Positions 37,668 through 45,628 of a stretch of 64,000 bases of DNA are shown piece by piece. Both the position numbers and the translations under genes were made by a program. The stretch is from positions 28,564-92,563 of the IMG/VR virus record IMGVR_UViG_3300049855_000609; one strand, given 5' to 3'. The stretch comes from a virus. Under the pieces are notes generated by a model. That model did no database searches and was not told the DNA's origin. It saw nothing but the letters and a program-made list of their open reading frames with translations. The stretch's first letter is position 1. Every line of letters begins with the position of its first letter.

Positions 37668-38170
37668 TCGTTTTCTTTTTTAAATTTTGTATTGGCCATC
37701 TGGTTCAGGTGTTCACACAGATCCCGAAACCTGATCCGGTAACTTTCATCTGTATCTATGGAATTGTCATGTGCCCTTATCTGATTCATTATAGTGGCAT
37801 GGTCTCTTCCTCCCTGTATATCTCCAATTTGCTGGAAGATCAGCTTCTTTATCCTGCGAAGAAGGACACTGAGGGCAAACCTGGCAATCATGATAGTATG
37901 AACCCGGATAGGAGAGGATATCTGCTCCCGGGTAACCTGGAAATAAGAGCAGACCCCGTCTATTATTTCCTGGGAGGTGAGGCTTTCCATATCCAAAACA
38001 GGGATAAAGGAACTTTCAAAGTCTTCTTTTCTCCTGACATAGAATTCCTCCGGCTTCTCCTGGTTCCTGTAGATGATCACAACCTCCCAGGTCTTTTCAT
38101 CAATCCGGAATTTTCCCTCTCCTACCAGGACATAAAGATTTTTCTTGTGCTCGTATTTTTTCTGTAACAT
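37664..38170 (-). CDS. DnaA C-terminal (domain IV)-like DNA-binding protein
   Basis: I start at MLQKKYEHKKNL (168 residues), ten bases after the upstream stop. An ATG 12 codons earlier would overlap it. From about residue 75, VCSYFQVTREQISSPIRVHTIMIARFALSVLLRR and then QQIGDIQGGRDHATIMNQIRAHDNSI follow the order of DnaA domain IV: the R-x-x-x-I-x-x-A-R helix, the IG-x2-xGGRDH-[AS]-T signature and its recognition helix. Domain IV binds DnaA boxes. There is no AAA+ ATPase domain. The N-terminal 70 residues are a small strand-rich region. It could mark the phage origin, act as a regulator at host DnaA boxes, or compete with host DnaA; the choice is open. Confidence 0.8.
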   Translation of the reverse strand: MLQKKYEHKKNLYVLVGEGKFRIDEKTWEVVIIYRNQEKPEEFYVRRKEDFESSFIPVLDMESLTSQEIIDGVCSYFQVTREQISSPIRVHTIMIARFALSVLLRRIKKLIFQQIGDIQGGRDHATIMNQIRAHDNSIDTDESYRIRFRDLCEHLNQMANTKFKKENE

Positions 38171-38180
38171 GGTTTTAGAT

Positions 38181-38462
38181 TTAGTCGAATAATGATAATT
38201 GAACATGAGGAAGCCAGGTAACCAGCCTGGATTTATGAATGCCTATGGGAAGAATGTATTCTCTTTGAACCACCTCTTCTCCTATCCATTCTCCATGGCC
38301 ACTTTCCTCTAACCGAGAGACAAAAATATCATCCGTCTCTCCTATGATGGTGTAAACTTCTTCTTTCAGCACCCATCCATCTGGGCCATATTCATCGGTG
38401 GTGATCTGGAAGACCCCTGATCTGGGAGCAGGATATCTCTTGAAGTCATATAGTATTTCCAT
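38181..38462 (-). CDS. Small beta-rich protein of unknown function
   Basis: The protein has 93 residues with many short strands: FKRYPAPRSGVFQITTDEYG, EEVYTIIGETDDIFVSRLEESG, EYILPIGIHKS. It is acidic and has no membrane segment. It lies five bases from the dUTPase gene and is co-transcribed with it. No family was recognised. Confidence 0.5.
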   Translation of the reverse strand: MEILYDFKRYPAPRSGVFQITTDEYGPDGWVLKEEVYTIIGETDDIFVSRLEESGHGEWIGEEVVQREYILPIGIHKSRLVTWLPHVQLSLFD

Positions 38463-38467
38463 AAGAA

Positions 38468-38968
38468 TTATTTAGTTCCTGTACTTCCAAATCCTCCTTC
38501 TCCCCTCTCTGTTTCAGACAGATCTGTGATGATCTCAAACTCTGCCTGTGGTGCCGGAATAATACCAGCCTGTGCTACCCTGTCCCCCAGGTCTATCTTG
38601 GCCAGGAAAGGGGTAGTGTTCATCAGGATGAGGTGCAGTTCCCCGCGGTAATCAGAGTCTACGGTCCCTGGCTGGTTGGCAATGACTATTCCGGTCTTTA
38701 AAGTGGTGCCACTACGACTTTTTATTTCCAGCTGATAGCCTTCCGGGATCTCCATGAACAGGCCAGTGCCGGCAAGTAATCTTTCTCCCGGCCTCATCTG
38801 GATGAAACCCTGACGGATAGAGTGCCTCAGGGTGGTGGCAAAATCCACTTCCTGGTCTCCCTTATACAGCTTTTTGAAGCTGTGGATGTGCAGATCAAAA
38901 CAGGCAGCACCCTTGCTCTGGTACTTGGGCATGATAGCCCCTTCCAGCAATTTTATCTTGATGATCAT
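38468..38968 (-). CDS. dut: dUTP diphosphatase (dUTPase)
   Basis: The protein has 166 residues, a normal length for trimeric dUTPases. All five conserved motifs are visible in order: SKGAACFDLH (motif I), KSRSGTT (II), GTVDSDYRGEL (III, with the catalytic Asp), GDRVAQAGI (IV) and the Gly-rich arm RGEGGFGSTG (V). The enzyme hydrolyses dUTP to dUMP and pyrophosphate. That keeps uracil out of phage DNA and supplies a thymidylate precursor. It sits in the replication-gene half of the - strand operon. There is a 23-residue insertion between motif I and the next strand (KLYKGDQEVDFATTLRHSIRQG) that is somewhat longer than usual. Confidence 0.95.
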   Translation of the reverse strand: MIIKIKLLEGAIMPKYQSKGAACFDLHIHSFKKLYKGDQEVDFATTLRHSIRQGFIQMRPGERLLAGTGLFMEIPEGYQLEIKSRSGTTLKTGIVIANQPGTVDSDYRGELHLILMNTTPFLAKIDLGDRVAQAGIIPAPQAEFEIITDLSETERGEGGFGSTGTK

Positions 38969-39003
38969 AAACGATTTTTAGATGTTTAAATATAATAAAT
39001 TTC

Positions 39004-39465
39004 TTATACAATAGCACTCACTCCCAGCTGAACCCCTTCTTTATGCAGGGATAATATCTGCAGATTGGGATCTGCTTTCAGGTACTTTCTAAGCTTATGA
39101 GTGTATACATCCAGGCTCCTCCGGTAAATACCCTCTTCATCTTTCCAGACCTTTTCCAGAAGGTAGTCATAGGTAAAGAGCTTGCCCGGTTGTTTCATCA
39201 GAAGAAGCAGGTATTCGAATTCTATGCGGGTGAGGTTGGTGATGAAGGTTATCTCATCAATGTCAGAATAATAGGATAGCCTTCTGGTATTCAGCTCCAG
39301 TATTATCTTTCCTATTTGAAGAAAGCCGTGATTGTTGCTGATGGCTATGGCCTCCAGTTCCTTTTGCTGCTTAATCTGAAGCTGTATCCTCTGTGCTGTC
39401 AGCTGCAGTTCCAGCAGTTTCTCTCTCACTTCCTGCAGCCCACTGATCAATTGTTCCATCTCCAT
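39004..39465 (-). CDS. Winged-helix (OmpR/PhoB C-terminal type) protein with coiled coil
   Basis: The protein has 153 residues. Residues 1-40 form a heptad-like helix (LQEVREKLLELQLTAQRIQLQIKQQKELEAIAI), probably for dimerisation. From about residue 70, LTRIEFEYLLLLMKQPGKLFTYDYLLEKVWKDEEG...RRSLDVYTHKLRKYLKADPNLQILSLHKEGVQL closely follows the DNA-binding domain of OmpR/PhoB response regulators, including the recognition helix (R-x-x-D-V-x-x-x-x-L-R-K). There is no receiver domain, so it is not controlled by phosphorylation. It is a candidate phage transcription factor. Its first 95 bases are also coding in another frame for the preceding small gene. Confidence 0.8.
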   Translation of the reverse strand: MEMEQLISGLQEVREKLLELQLTAQRIQLQIKQQKELEAIAISNNHGFLQIGKIILELNTRRLSYYSDIDEITFITNLTRIEFEYLLLLMKQPGKLFTYDYLLEKVWKDEEGIYRRSLDVYTHKLRKYLKADPNLQILSLHKEGVQLGVSAIV

Positions 39466-39634
39466 AACTTTTAAATTTAGGTGTTAAATATTCGATCAGG
39501 TATTTGGCATAGCCGGTCACCAGTTCTCTCTCTTTAAACAGGAAGCTTTCTTTTTTTTGCTCTACTGCTTTTTTGTATTTGGAGACCAGCTTTTTATAGT
39601 CCCCATAACTCACTGTCATTGTTTCCGTTGTCAT
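39371..39634 (-). CDS. Small charged protein overlapping the winged-helix gene
   Basis: The protein has 87 residues (MTTETMTVSYGDYKKLVSKYKKAVEQKKESFLFKEREL...). The first 60 residues form a convincing Lys/Glu-rich helical protein. The last 27 (WAAGSERETAGTAADSTEDTASD) lie inside the start of the winged-helix gene in another frame and look like a run-on tail. The overlap of 95 bases is unusually long for this genome. Function is unknown. Confidence 0.5.
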   Translation of the reverse strand: MTTETMTVSYGDYKKLVSKYKKAVEQKKESFLFKERELVTGYAKYLIEYLTPKFKSYGDGTIDQWAAGSERETAGTAADSTEDTASD

Positions 39635-39666
39635 GTTGTTGTTTTATGATTGGTAAATCAGCTTTC

Positions 39667-39697
39667 ACTTCCCGGAGCCTTTATGGTCCCGGGAAGT
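39667..39697 (-). terminator. Strong hairpin after the 203-residue gene
   Basis: A 9-bp perfect inverted repeat (ACTTCCCGG / CCGGGAAGT) encloses a 13-base loop directly behind the stop of the gene at 39709. It lacks a long U-run on the - strand, so it may be a weak terminator or an mRNA-stabilising 3' hairpin. Confidence 0.5.
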
Positions 39698-39708
39698 TTA
39701 GCTATGGG

Positions 39709-40320
39709 TTAACTTTTCTTTTTGTGGCCATTGGTCAGATGGGCATTGAATATCTCATCTTCCTTTCTCAGGGGCATGTCCAGCTCCCCTTCAAACTCTT
39801 CAGGGTCTACCGTAGTGCCAAACATCTCATTAAGGCTTTTGACAAACTCTATACGGTAGCTGTGATCTTTGATCAGCACTTTTTTGATCTCCGGTCTCTT
39901 GTTGAAGAACTTATCCAGGTCCTCCTTGTCGTACATCTTGGAGAACTGGCTCATCCTGAAGGTCTCGTAAGTGTAATAGTATTTCTCGGGCAGCTTTATG
40001 ACAACCATGTGAAGGTGGCCTTTTCGGACATCATCAAACACATAGTCATCCTCATACATCATCTCATCGCGGAGCCAGTCCAGGAATTTCTTGAACTCCC
40101 TTTTACCGGTTCCCTGTGGCTTTGGTGATGTATCGATGAGGATGAAAATGTGTTTCTCAAAGCGGATCCCGCTTTTTATGGTGATGATGTCCCCTATGCC
40201 TATGGCTACTTTCACTACTCCGTTCATTCTCTTCTCAAACTCCTGTCCATACTCACGGATACAGGGAGTGAGGTACTTCTTGGTCCTGTTCAACAGGATC
40301 TTTCCTACCTGTAGTTTCAT
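39709..40320 (-). CDS. Protein of unknown function in the recombination-gene cluster
   Basis: The protein has 203 residues. It contains a conserved-looking core of alternating strands and helices: VKVAIGIGDIITIKSGIRFEKHIFILIDTSP around residue 36-66, then FKKFLDWLRDEMMYEDDYVFDDVRKGHLHMVVIKLP. The charged C-terminal half ends in KKK. The GHLHMVVIKLP strand with its two His residues is distinctive. I recognise no family. Its position next to two nucleases hints at a nucleic acid-related role, which is inference only. Confidence 0.55.
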   Translation of the reverse strand: MKLQVGKILLNRTKKYLTPCIREYGQEFEKRMNGVVKVAIGIGDIITIKSGIRFEKHIFILIDTSPKPQGTGKREFKKFLDWLRDEMMYEDDYVFDDVRKGHLHMVVIKLPEKYYYTYETFRMSQFSKMYDKEDLDKFFNKRPEIKKVLIKDHSYRIEFVKSLNEMFGTTVDPEEFEGELDMPLRKEDEIFNAHLTNGHKKKS

Positions 40321-40331
40321 AGGCTGACGGA

Positions 40332-41387
40332 TTAAGGATAATAAGAATCGAAGCTCAGGGGCAGATCTCCATTACACTCTGCCACTATTTTCTCCGTATT
40401 AAAGCCGTTTTCCACATACCACTCATACAGGTTCAGGGCCTGCTCAAAGCCACTGGTCTGTCTTTGCAGCAGTCTCTGCTCTTCATGGATGACAGCCCCC
40501 CTTCCCCACCTGCCAATCTTCAACAGGTCCCGGGTACAGGTGTATACCAGTGGCTTCCCCTGTGCTCCGGCCTTGGTGGTCTCCACTATGAACTTGAATG
40601 GCAGTACATCGTAATCCGGGAAAGTGATCTGCAGTCCCAGGGTATAGAAAGCTGCCTGTATGTCATACCGGAATTTCTTCATCTCTCCGGGGAACTGCAA
40701 AGTAGCCCTGCCGGTGCTCTTGGCATCTATTGGCTGTATCTGCTTTTTGTTGTGGTCTATGATGACCTGGTCCAGCAGCATCTTGCATTCATGGCCCCGG
40801 TAGGTGAAGAAAACAGGATATTGGAATTCCACCTCTACTCCCTCTCCACCCATCATGGTCAGGTATTTGGAGGTGTTGTCACTGGTCAGCAGGCTGTCAT
40901 GAATAGCCTCTGCTATGTCCATCTCTTCCCCGCTGAGGATACTTTTCCCCTGGGCCAGGTACAGGTCACTCCAGTATTCATGTCCTTTTTCAATGAGGTT
41001 CTTTACCCGGGTCTCTGCTTTCCAGTTGGTGGCAAACTCATGGCTGTTAGCAGCCTCCAGTATTTCTGTACCATAGTTCTCTGCAGTAAAGGCTCTGGTT
41101 TTATCCACCACTTTGGCAAACACTTCCTGTACTATGGACATGACGGCATCTGAGGGTTTCTCTGCCCGGGAGACATAGAACATGGCTTCAAAGGCATCCT
41201 TGCTCTCCGTGATCAGCATGTCCACTGCTGTGCCGATGAGCAGGTGTGTCTTCTCCTCATAGAAAAGCTCACTTTCTTCTTCTTTTCCCCAGTTCTCCAC
41301 TCCCAGCAGGAGGGCTTTCAGGGAACTCTGGTTGAGGCCGGCATGAGATCTGTACTCTTCGCGCCTCTGTTGTATGGAATTGATCAT
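40332..41387 (-). CDS. PD-(D/E)XK exonuclease, RecE/exoVIII-like (DUF3799-like)
   Basis: The protein has 351 residues. The opening YRSHAGLNQSSLKALLLG and HLLIGTAVDMLI, followed by CKMLLDQVIIDHNKKQIQPIDAKST (Asp206, Asp221, Lys223) and YDIQAAFYTLGLQ (Gln244, Tyr248), is the arrangement of phage RecE/exodeoxyribonuclease VIII-type nucleases. These share the PD-(D/E)XK fold and resect double-stranded ends for single-strand annealing. The Sak4-like ATPase at 48.4 kb could be its recombination partner. The gene overlaps the following nuclease start by four bases. The catalytic triad looks complete. Confidence 0.8.
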   Translation of the reverse strand: MINSIQQRREEYRSHAGLNQSSLKALLLGVENWGKEEESELFYEEKTHLLIGTAVDMLITESKDAFEAMFYVSRAEKPSDAVMSIVQEVFAKVVDKTRAFTAENYGTEILEAANSHEFATNWKAETRVKNLIEKGHEYWSDLYLAQGKSILSGEEMDIAEAIHDSLLTSDNTSKYLTMMGGEGVEVEFQYPVFFTYRGHECKMLLDQVIIDHNKKQIQPIDAKSTGRATLQFPGEMKKFRYDIQAAFYTLGLQITFPDYDVLPFKFIVETTKAGAQGKPLVYTCTRDLLKIGRWGRGAVIHEEQRLLQRQTSGFEQALNLYEWYVENGFNTEKIVAECNGDLPLSFDSYYP

Positions 41388-41782
41388 AGATATTCTTTGT
41401 TTGGATATGCTTTATTAAAAATGATGATGAAATCTTCCAGGGTCATGTGCACCAGGCTCTGGTAAGGGGTCTTTTTCTTTCCTCCCTTGCTCCTTTTCAG
41501 GTGTATCAGCACCTTGGGGGCTTTCAGCCTGGGGCCTTCCAGGAGCTCATTCATCCTGTCCTGTATGTACTGCAGTTCCCCTCCCGGGTTCAGCCCTTTG
41601 TGAATGCCTGTCTTGACCTGGATATTGACCGGGATAAAATCCAGGTCAATACCGCAGTCGTCAAGCAATTTGGAGCTTAACCTCGTAGTCTTGCATTTGT
41701 CAAATACTGTGTTTTCCCGGAACAGGATGGCCATCTCCCGTTCTCCGTTGTGTCCCTTGGTTCTGTTAGTATTACTGCTCAT
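41384..41782 (-). CDS. PD-(D/E)XK nuclease, Holliday-junction-resolvase-like
   Basis: The protein has 132 residues. The N-terminal part has the archaeal Hjc-like order of active-site residues: Glu14 in KGHNGEREMAILF, Asp46/Asp48 in CGIDLDFIPV, and Gln55-Val-Lys57 in IQVKTG. The length fits small junction resolvases. The second half is Lys-rich (LKRSKGGKKKTPYQS) and could hold DNA. Branch resolution before packaging is the expected role. A repair nuclease of the same fold cannot be excluded. It is coupled by short overlaps to the nuclease downstream and to the ubiquitin-cassette gene upstream. Confidence 0.7.
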   Translation of the reverse strand: MSSNTNRTKGHNGEREMAILFRENTVFDKCKTTRLSSKLLDDCGIDLDFIPVNIQVKTGIHKGLNPGGELQYIQDRMNELLEGPRLKAPKVLIHLKRSKGGKKKTPYQSLVHMTLEDFIIIFNKAYPNKEYL

Positions 41783-42413
41783 AGATCAGATTTTGCTGTT
41801 GTGTCATGTATTCCGTTTGTTCTTTTACAGACCTAAAGTTAGGAGCTTTGAAGGAACTCTGGAATATCCACTGGTCTACATTATCGGTCTCGAGCATATT
41901 TAACTTTTTTATCCTGGCCTCCCTGATATAAGACATAAAGACCCTCTTCACCGGAAGCAGGGCCCTGTCTTCCAGTAGCCGGTAATTCCAGATCAGGGCA
42001 AACTGGGTGTGGTCCAGAGGGCTGTCTTTTTTGATGTTGAAAACATAGTCTCCCCGGACAGCCAGGCTGAGCAGGGTGTGCTTGATCTTCTGATGTTCCT
42101 CTGTGTAGGTCTGGGCCATATAGCCTTTCATGGCCATTATCTTGTACTGCTGAGTATTATTCCACAGGCCATGAAACACCATTTTATTCATGAATGAATC
42201 CGGAAGTAAGCTGTAGACTGTATTAACCCTGCCGTAACTGGCCTTTGGTTTTTGCCACATCAGCAGTTTATCCTTGTAATCCAGCTCTACAGTCTTGCCG
42301 GTGAAGGCAGCAAACCAGGGAACATACAGGCAGGCAGAGCTGTCATACCACTGCTCTCCCCAGGTGATAGGCTGCCCACTCTCATTTTGCTGTTCAAAGC
42401 TTATTATCTCCAT
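41772..42413 (-). CDS. Protein of unknown function downstream of the E1-like gene
   Basis: I choose ATG 42413 (MEIISFEQQNESG), giving 213 residues. It overlaps the E1-like gene by 20 bases; a longer in-frame version would overlap by over 100. The chain is aromatic rich in the first half (WGEQWYDSSACLYVPWFAAFTGK, LLMWQKPK, VFHGLWNN) and helical in the second (RALLPVKRVFMSYIREARIKKLNML). No catalytic motif was found. Because it directly follows the E1, JAB and E2 genes with overlapping ends, it may be an accessory or substrate-recognition factor of that system. That is a guess from position. Confidence 0.55.
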   Translation of the reverse strand: MEIISFEQQNESGQPITWGEQWYDSSACLYVPWFAAFTGKTVELDYKDKLLMWQKPKASYGRVNTVYSLLPDSFMNKMVFHGLWNNTQQYKIMAMKGYMAQTYTEEHQKIKHTLLSLAVRGDYVFNIKKDSPLDHTQFALIWNYRLLEDRALLPVKRVFMSYIREARIKKLNMLETDNVDQWIFQSSFKAPNFRSVKEQTEYMTQQQNLIYEQ

Positions 42414-43122
42414 AGCTCGGGATTTCAGAGGTGAGTAAATCCAGCGGGATATGGTACTTCCACGAAAAGGGAAGCTCCCTGCTGTCTGGTTCTTCTTCAT
42501 TGGTCAGCCAGTTTGTTATAAAGGCTGTCATGTGGGAGGCTATCATGGCTGCTGCATGCGAGGTCTGCTTCATGGTGCATGGATCATCAGGAACATCACT
42601 GCTGTCAAACAGGGTAGCTTCATACAATTCTTCTCTTCCGGGAGTGACCAGGTAGATCTCCATGTGCTCGGCGCCAAGCCTGCCATCTATGAACAGTCCC
42701 CGATCCCCCTCTTTTTTCCATACATTGAACATGTCCCTTCTGGCCTCCATGTTGTCAAAGCAGGATGCCATTACAGGAGAGTAGATACCATGAACTTCAT
42801 CAAACCGGACTGTATAAGTGTGTATAACCTTTTCTGCCAGCATGGATACATGCTCCAGCAGGGCAGAGGTCTTTCTTTTCCCGAGGTCATCCCGGCAATA
42901 CAGCTGTCCTCCTATGTTATGCACTTCCACGGTGTCCATGTCGTAGACATAACAGCTCAGTCCTGCCCGGGACAGCAGCAGTGTCAGCCAGGATCCTATG
43001 CCTCCAGCACCACCTATGACAATCTGGGTATCATAGGCTTTCTGGAACCAGGGGGCATCCTTGAACCTGGCCCTGGTGGTACTGTGCGTGTACATCATAG
43101 CATCTTGTGGTGCTTCTCTCAT
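42394..43122 (-). CDS. E1/ThiF-like adenylyltransferase of the ubiquitin-like cassette
   Basis: The protein has 242 residues, a single ThiF/MoeB/E1-type Rossmann domain. The nucleotide loop GGAGGIGS is at residues 37-44, the acidic end of strand two is YVYDMDTVEVHNIGGQLY (Asp61/Asp63, then Asn69), and CFDNMEARR near 121-129 is the family's D-N-x-x-x-R segment. Cys182 in PDDPCTMKQTSHAAAMIASHM lies where the thioester or persulfide cysteine of E1-like enzymes is found. The expected reaction is adenylation of the C-terminal glycine of the modifier followed by transfer. The start overlaps the JAB gene stop by ATGA. It lacks the CxxC zinc pairs of MoeB, as do several minimal phage and plasmid E1s. 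Confidence 0.88.
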   Translation of the reverse strand: MREAPQDAMMYTHSTTRARFKDAPWFQKAYDTQIVIGGAGGIGSWLTLLLSRAGLSCYVYDMDTVEVHNIGGQLYCRDDLGKRKTSALLEHVSMLAEKVIHTYTVRFDEVHGIYSPVMASCFDNMEARRDMFNVWKKEGDRGLFIDGRLGAEHMEIYLVTPGREELYEATLFDSSDVPDDPCTMKQTSHAAAMIASHMTAFITNWLTNEEEPDSRELPFSWKYHIPLDLLTSEIPSYGDNKL

Positions 43123-44429
43123 AGTATACCCTCCCTTAGTTTTTGTTGAGTTAATAATTTTTCACGGAATTTTTCCAGCCCATCCACTATATCCAGCAGC
43201 ATGGGATAGGTATCCATGTTGTACTCCATATCCGATATCACAGCCTCCAGGAACTCTATAAAGAAATTCATATCGTCTTTGAAAGGAGCCCGGTTCATGG
43301 TCATGAAGGTGTCATAACACTCCGTATATTTCTGCAGGACAAAAGCTGCCGGAGAGATGATGTCTAATCTGTCTTCCAGGGCACTGGTAGCATAGTAGAG
43401 GTTATCATACAGCTCCTCTTCTCCTCCCCTCAGAAGAAACAGGATAAACTCCTTTGCCGTTTCCTCTATATCTGTCAGGTCTTTTTTCTTCTCTACCTCT
43501 CTTTCCATGTCCCTGTTAAAACTGGACAGCAGGCTGCCGGCAGTGAACCGGGGATCCTTTCTGGAGAAGTCTGTGTTTCCTACAGGTGGAAGGTCCTTGT
43601 CATCTTCGAATATCCTTTTCTGCCCCGGTTTTGATTTTGACTTATTATTGTATCCACTCTTCTTTGGAAATACGGCTTTCTCATACCCCATCTTCTTATA
43701 CCAGTCCAGCTCATCCCCCACAGCAAAAGTCTTCTTCTCTGCTTTCTCACAGACCTCTGTAACTTTCTTACGAAAGGTTTCCGGGACCAGCAGAGCCTCC
43801 TGCTCTACGATGATATTGCAGTCATAGACATACATCCTGTCCTTTTTATAGGTCAGCTCCACAGTGTCCAGCTCATAAGGCTGTCCCTGTTCATCTTTTG
43901 CCAGCCAAGGGACAGTCACTTTATCCAGCTCCACTTTGGAGTGTATGGCTATCTTCGCAGTGAAGTCCATGAAGTTGTTGACGATCAGGGACAGGTAATA
44001 AAAGTGGTTCACGCAGTTGTCTTCCAGCTCTTCCATGTCTGTGCCACTGAAAAACACCCTCATTACATTATGGGAGTGGATGTGGCCGATGCTGAGCTTT
44101 CCATCCTGGTAATCTTTTTCCACCTGGGGATCACATTCATCGAAATACTGCATCAGCTCTCCCATGTTCTCATACTCGGTATAGGCAGAGCTTCCCTTGT
44201 CCATGGGGATGATGTCCTCCAGGATGATCTTAAATTCCCCAGGATTCTTGATACTCCCCACTGGCCGGAATAGTAGTATCCCAGACCACTCCTCCTTCGG
44301 TATCATGTGGCACAGGTACTTCACTTTCTGCAGGAAGCTTTCCGGCATCTGGATATCTACGATAGGCTTTAATTGCACTGTTTCTATAGAGGTTGAAGTC
44401 GGTTTCCTCTTTGATTCTGTTGTTGACAT
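43119..44429 (-). CDS. JAMM/JAB-domain metalloprotease of the ubiquitin-like cassette
   Basis: The protein has 436 residues. The JAB domain occupies about residues 25-190. Glu46/Glu47 lie in PKEEWSG, and the metal motif GHIHSHNVMRVFFSGTDMEE gives His118-x-His120-x7-Ser128-x2-Asp131, a perfect H-x-H-x7-S-x2-D. Such enzymes cleave after the C-terminal glycine of ubiquitin-like proteins, either maturing them or removing them from targets. About residues 255-300 form a Lys/Ser-rich linker, and the C-terminal 150 residues are helical and acidic with no recognised fold. The first 200 bases are also read in another frame as the end of the E2-like gene, and that overlap includes the JAMM glutamates. 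Confidence 0.9.
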   Translation of the reverse strand: MSTTESKRKPTSTSIETVQLKPIVDIQMPESFLQKVKYLCHMIPKEEWSGILLFRPVGSIKNPGEFKIILEDIIPMDKGSSAYTEYENMGELMQYFDECDPQVEKDYQDGKLSIGHIHSHNVMRVFFSGTDMEELEDNCVNHFYYLSLIVNNFMDFTAKIAIHSKVELDKVTVPWLAKDEQGQPYELDTVELTYKKDRMYVYDCNIIVEQEALLVPETFRKKVTEVCEKAEKKTFAVGDELDWYKKMGYEKAVFPKKSGYNNKSKSKPGQKRIFEDDKDLPPVGNTDFSRKDPRFTAGSLLSSFNRDMEREVEKKKDLTDIEETAKEFILFLLRGGEEELYDNLYYATSALEDRLDIISPAAFVLQKYTECYDTFMTMNRAPFKDDMNFFIEFLEAVISDMEYNMDTYPMLLDIVDGLEKFREKLLTQQKLREGIL

Positions 44430-45585
44430 AACTTACAAGATTAGGATTGATTAAATAGTTGGGTCTTTGCTGGTTCTGATGATCTTCAAAGTCCTCCGGA
44501 ACAGAGACAGAGAAGATGACCTCTTTTCCCTGGAAATACAGGAAGTTCTGGAAATGAGACAGATCAGGGATGATGCTGTCACCCTGGCTGTCGTTCATAG
44601 TACGATACTCTCCACCTACCATAATGCACAGGGGATTTATTCCCACTGCTTCTTCATAGGCTTCCGATATCATGTCTACTCCATAGAGTTGGTAAGCCTC
44701 CTGGTTCTGTGCTACTGGATAAACAGTTATACAGGTCTCCGGCCCCTCTCCTTCAGAGAAATCTATGACCTCTACATGAACATTGGTCCTTATTGCAGGA
44801 ATACAGCCATGAGCAACAACCTCTGTTGTCATCAGCATTTTCCAGTGCTGATAATAATTCTCCATTTGATCCCTTGTAAAATAAATAAGGCTTCGCGTTT
44901 TCATATTGGCATTTATATTTCCAAGTTTGTCTATGTTCCGGTAAGGTACTCCTTCCAGGGACTCCCACTCCATCATATCTTTTATGTGGATCAGGATCAT
45001 CTGAAAGAGGTCACAGTCAAAGTCATTGCCTATGTCCACCATCATATCCCGGATATGGCCCTCTCCCAAACAGAAGTTACACCATTCATTCTGGTAATTA
45101 TGATAAGGACGATCTGGATCATCGGAGTCTTTATACCAGGAAATATGAGAATGAAAGTAGTTGTTTATCCACTCCGCTATAGTGACTGTCCCCCGGGTTC
45201 CTGACAGGTTCAGCATGGAAAGCTGTCCCTCATTTATGTCCATGTGGATCCTGACATACAGATCCCGGATAACATGCTCATTGCCATTTGAATTGGTGAT
45301 ATGCAGCTCATCAAAGTAGATGACCGGGTGAAACTGGATGTTTACCTGTCTTCTCTCCAGTACCTCATACTTGTATCCTACCAGGTTGGTCTTTTTGACT
45401 GTCTCTACTGTAGTACGGCATTCTACTGCAAGATCCCAGTTGCCGGGATAGATGTCTTCCAGGCAGGAGATGATCTGTGGGAGCAGGGTTATCCACAAGG
45501 GGTTCATGGAGCCGTCAGAGGCTTTTTCTTTTATCCATTTGCCGCTTTTCCAGACTTGCTGTAAAGTTAAATCTTTGTCTATCAT
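44230..45585 (-). CDS. E2-like (UBC-fold) candidate of the ubiquitin-like cassette
   Basis: I use ATG 45585 (MIDKDLTLQQVW), giving 451 residues. The longer frame would start inside the upstream terminator. Residues 80-180 resemble a prokaryotic E2: paired strands (NIQFHPVIYFDE, LYVRIHMD), then SGTRGTVTIAEWINNYFHSHIS (His145, His147), and 25 residues later WCNFCLGEGHI with Cys172. In E2 enzymes an H-P-x-[IV] motif precedes the catalytic Cys-Leu in the same way. The HSHIS...FCLG version is one I associate with Bacteroidota phage proteins. The C-terminal 270 residues are mostly strands and have no motif I know; they may recognise targets. The fold call is inference, while its place between Ubl and JAB genes supports it. 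Confidence 0.7.
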   Translation of the reverse strand: MIDKDLTLQQVWKSGKWIKEKASDGSMNPLWITLLPQIISCLEDIYPGNWDLAVECRTTVETVKKTNLVGYKYEVLERRQVNIQFHPVIYFDELHITNSNGNEHVIRDLYVRIHMDINEGQLSMLNLSGTRGTVTIAEWINNYFHSHISWYKDSDDPDRPYHNYQNEWCNFCLGEGHIRDMMVDIGNDFDCDLFQMILIHIKDMMEWESLEGVPYRNIDKLGNINANMKTRSLIYFTRDQMENYYQHWKMLMTTEVVAHGCIPAIRTNVHVEVIDFSEGEGPETCITVYPVAQNQEAYQLYGVDMISEAYEEAVGINPLCIMVGGEYRTMNDSQGDSIIPDLSHFQNFLYFQGKEVIFSVSVPEDFEDHQNQQRPNYLINPNLVSYVNNRIKEETDFNLYRNSAIKAYRRYPDAGKLPAESEVPVPHDTEGGVVWDTTIPASGEYQESWGI

Positions 45586-45599
45586 GGCTGTTAAATAAA

Positions 45600-45628
45600 A
45601 GGGATGCCGCACATTATACGGCATCCCT
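45600..45628 (-). terminator. Rho-independent terminator behind the ubiquitin-like gene
   Basis: A perfect 10-bp GC-rich stem (AGGGATGCCG / CGGCATCCCT) has a 9-base loop and is followed on the - strand by TTTTATTT. It lies 18 bases after the stop of the Ubl gene and before the E2-like gene. It should make the modifier message more abundant than the enzymes behind it. Confidence 0.88.
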
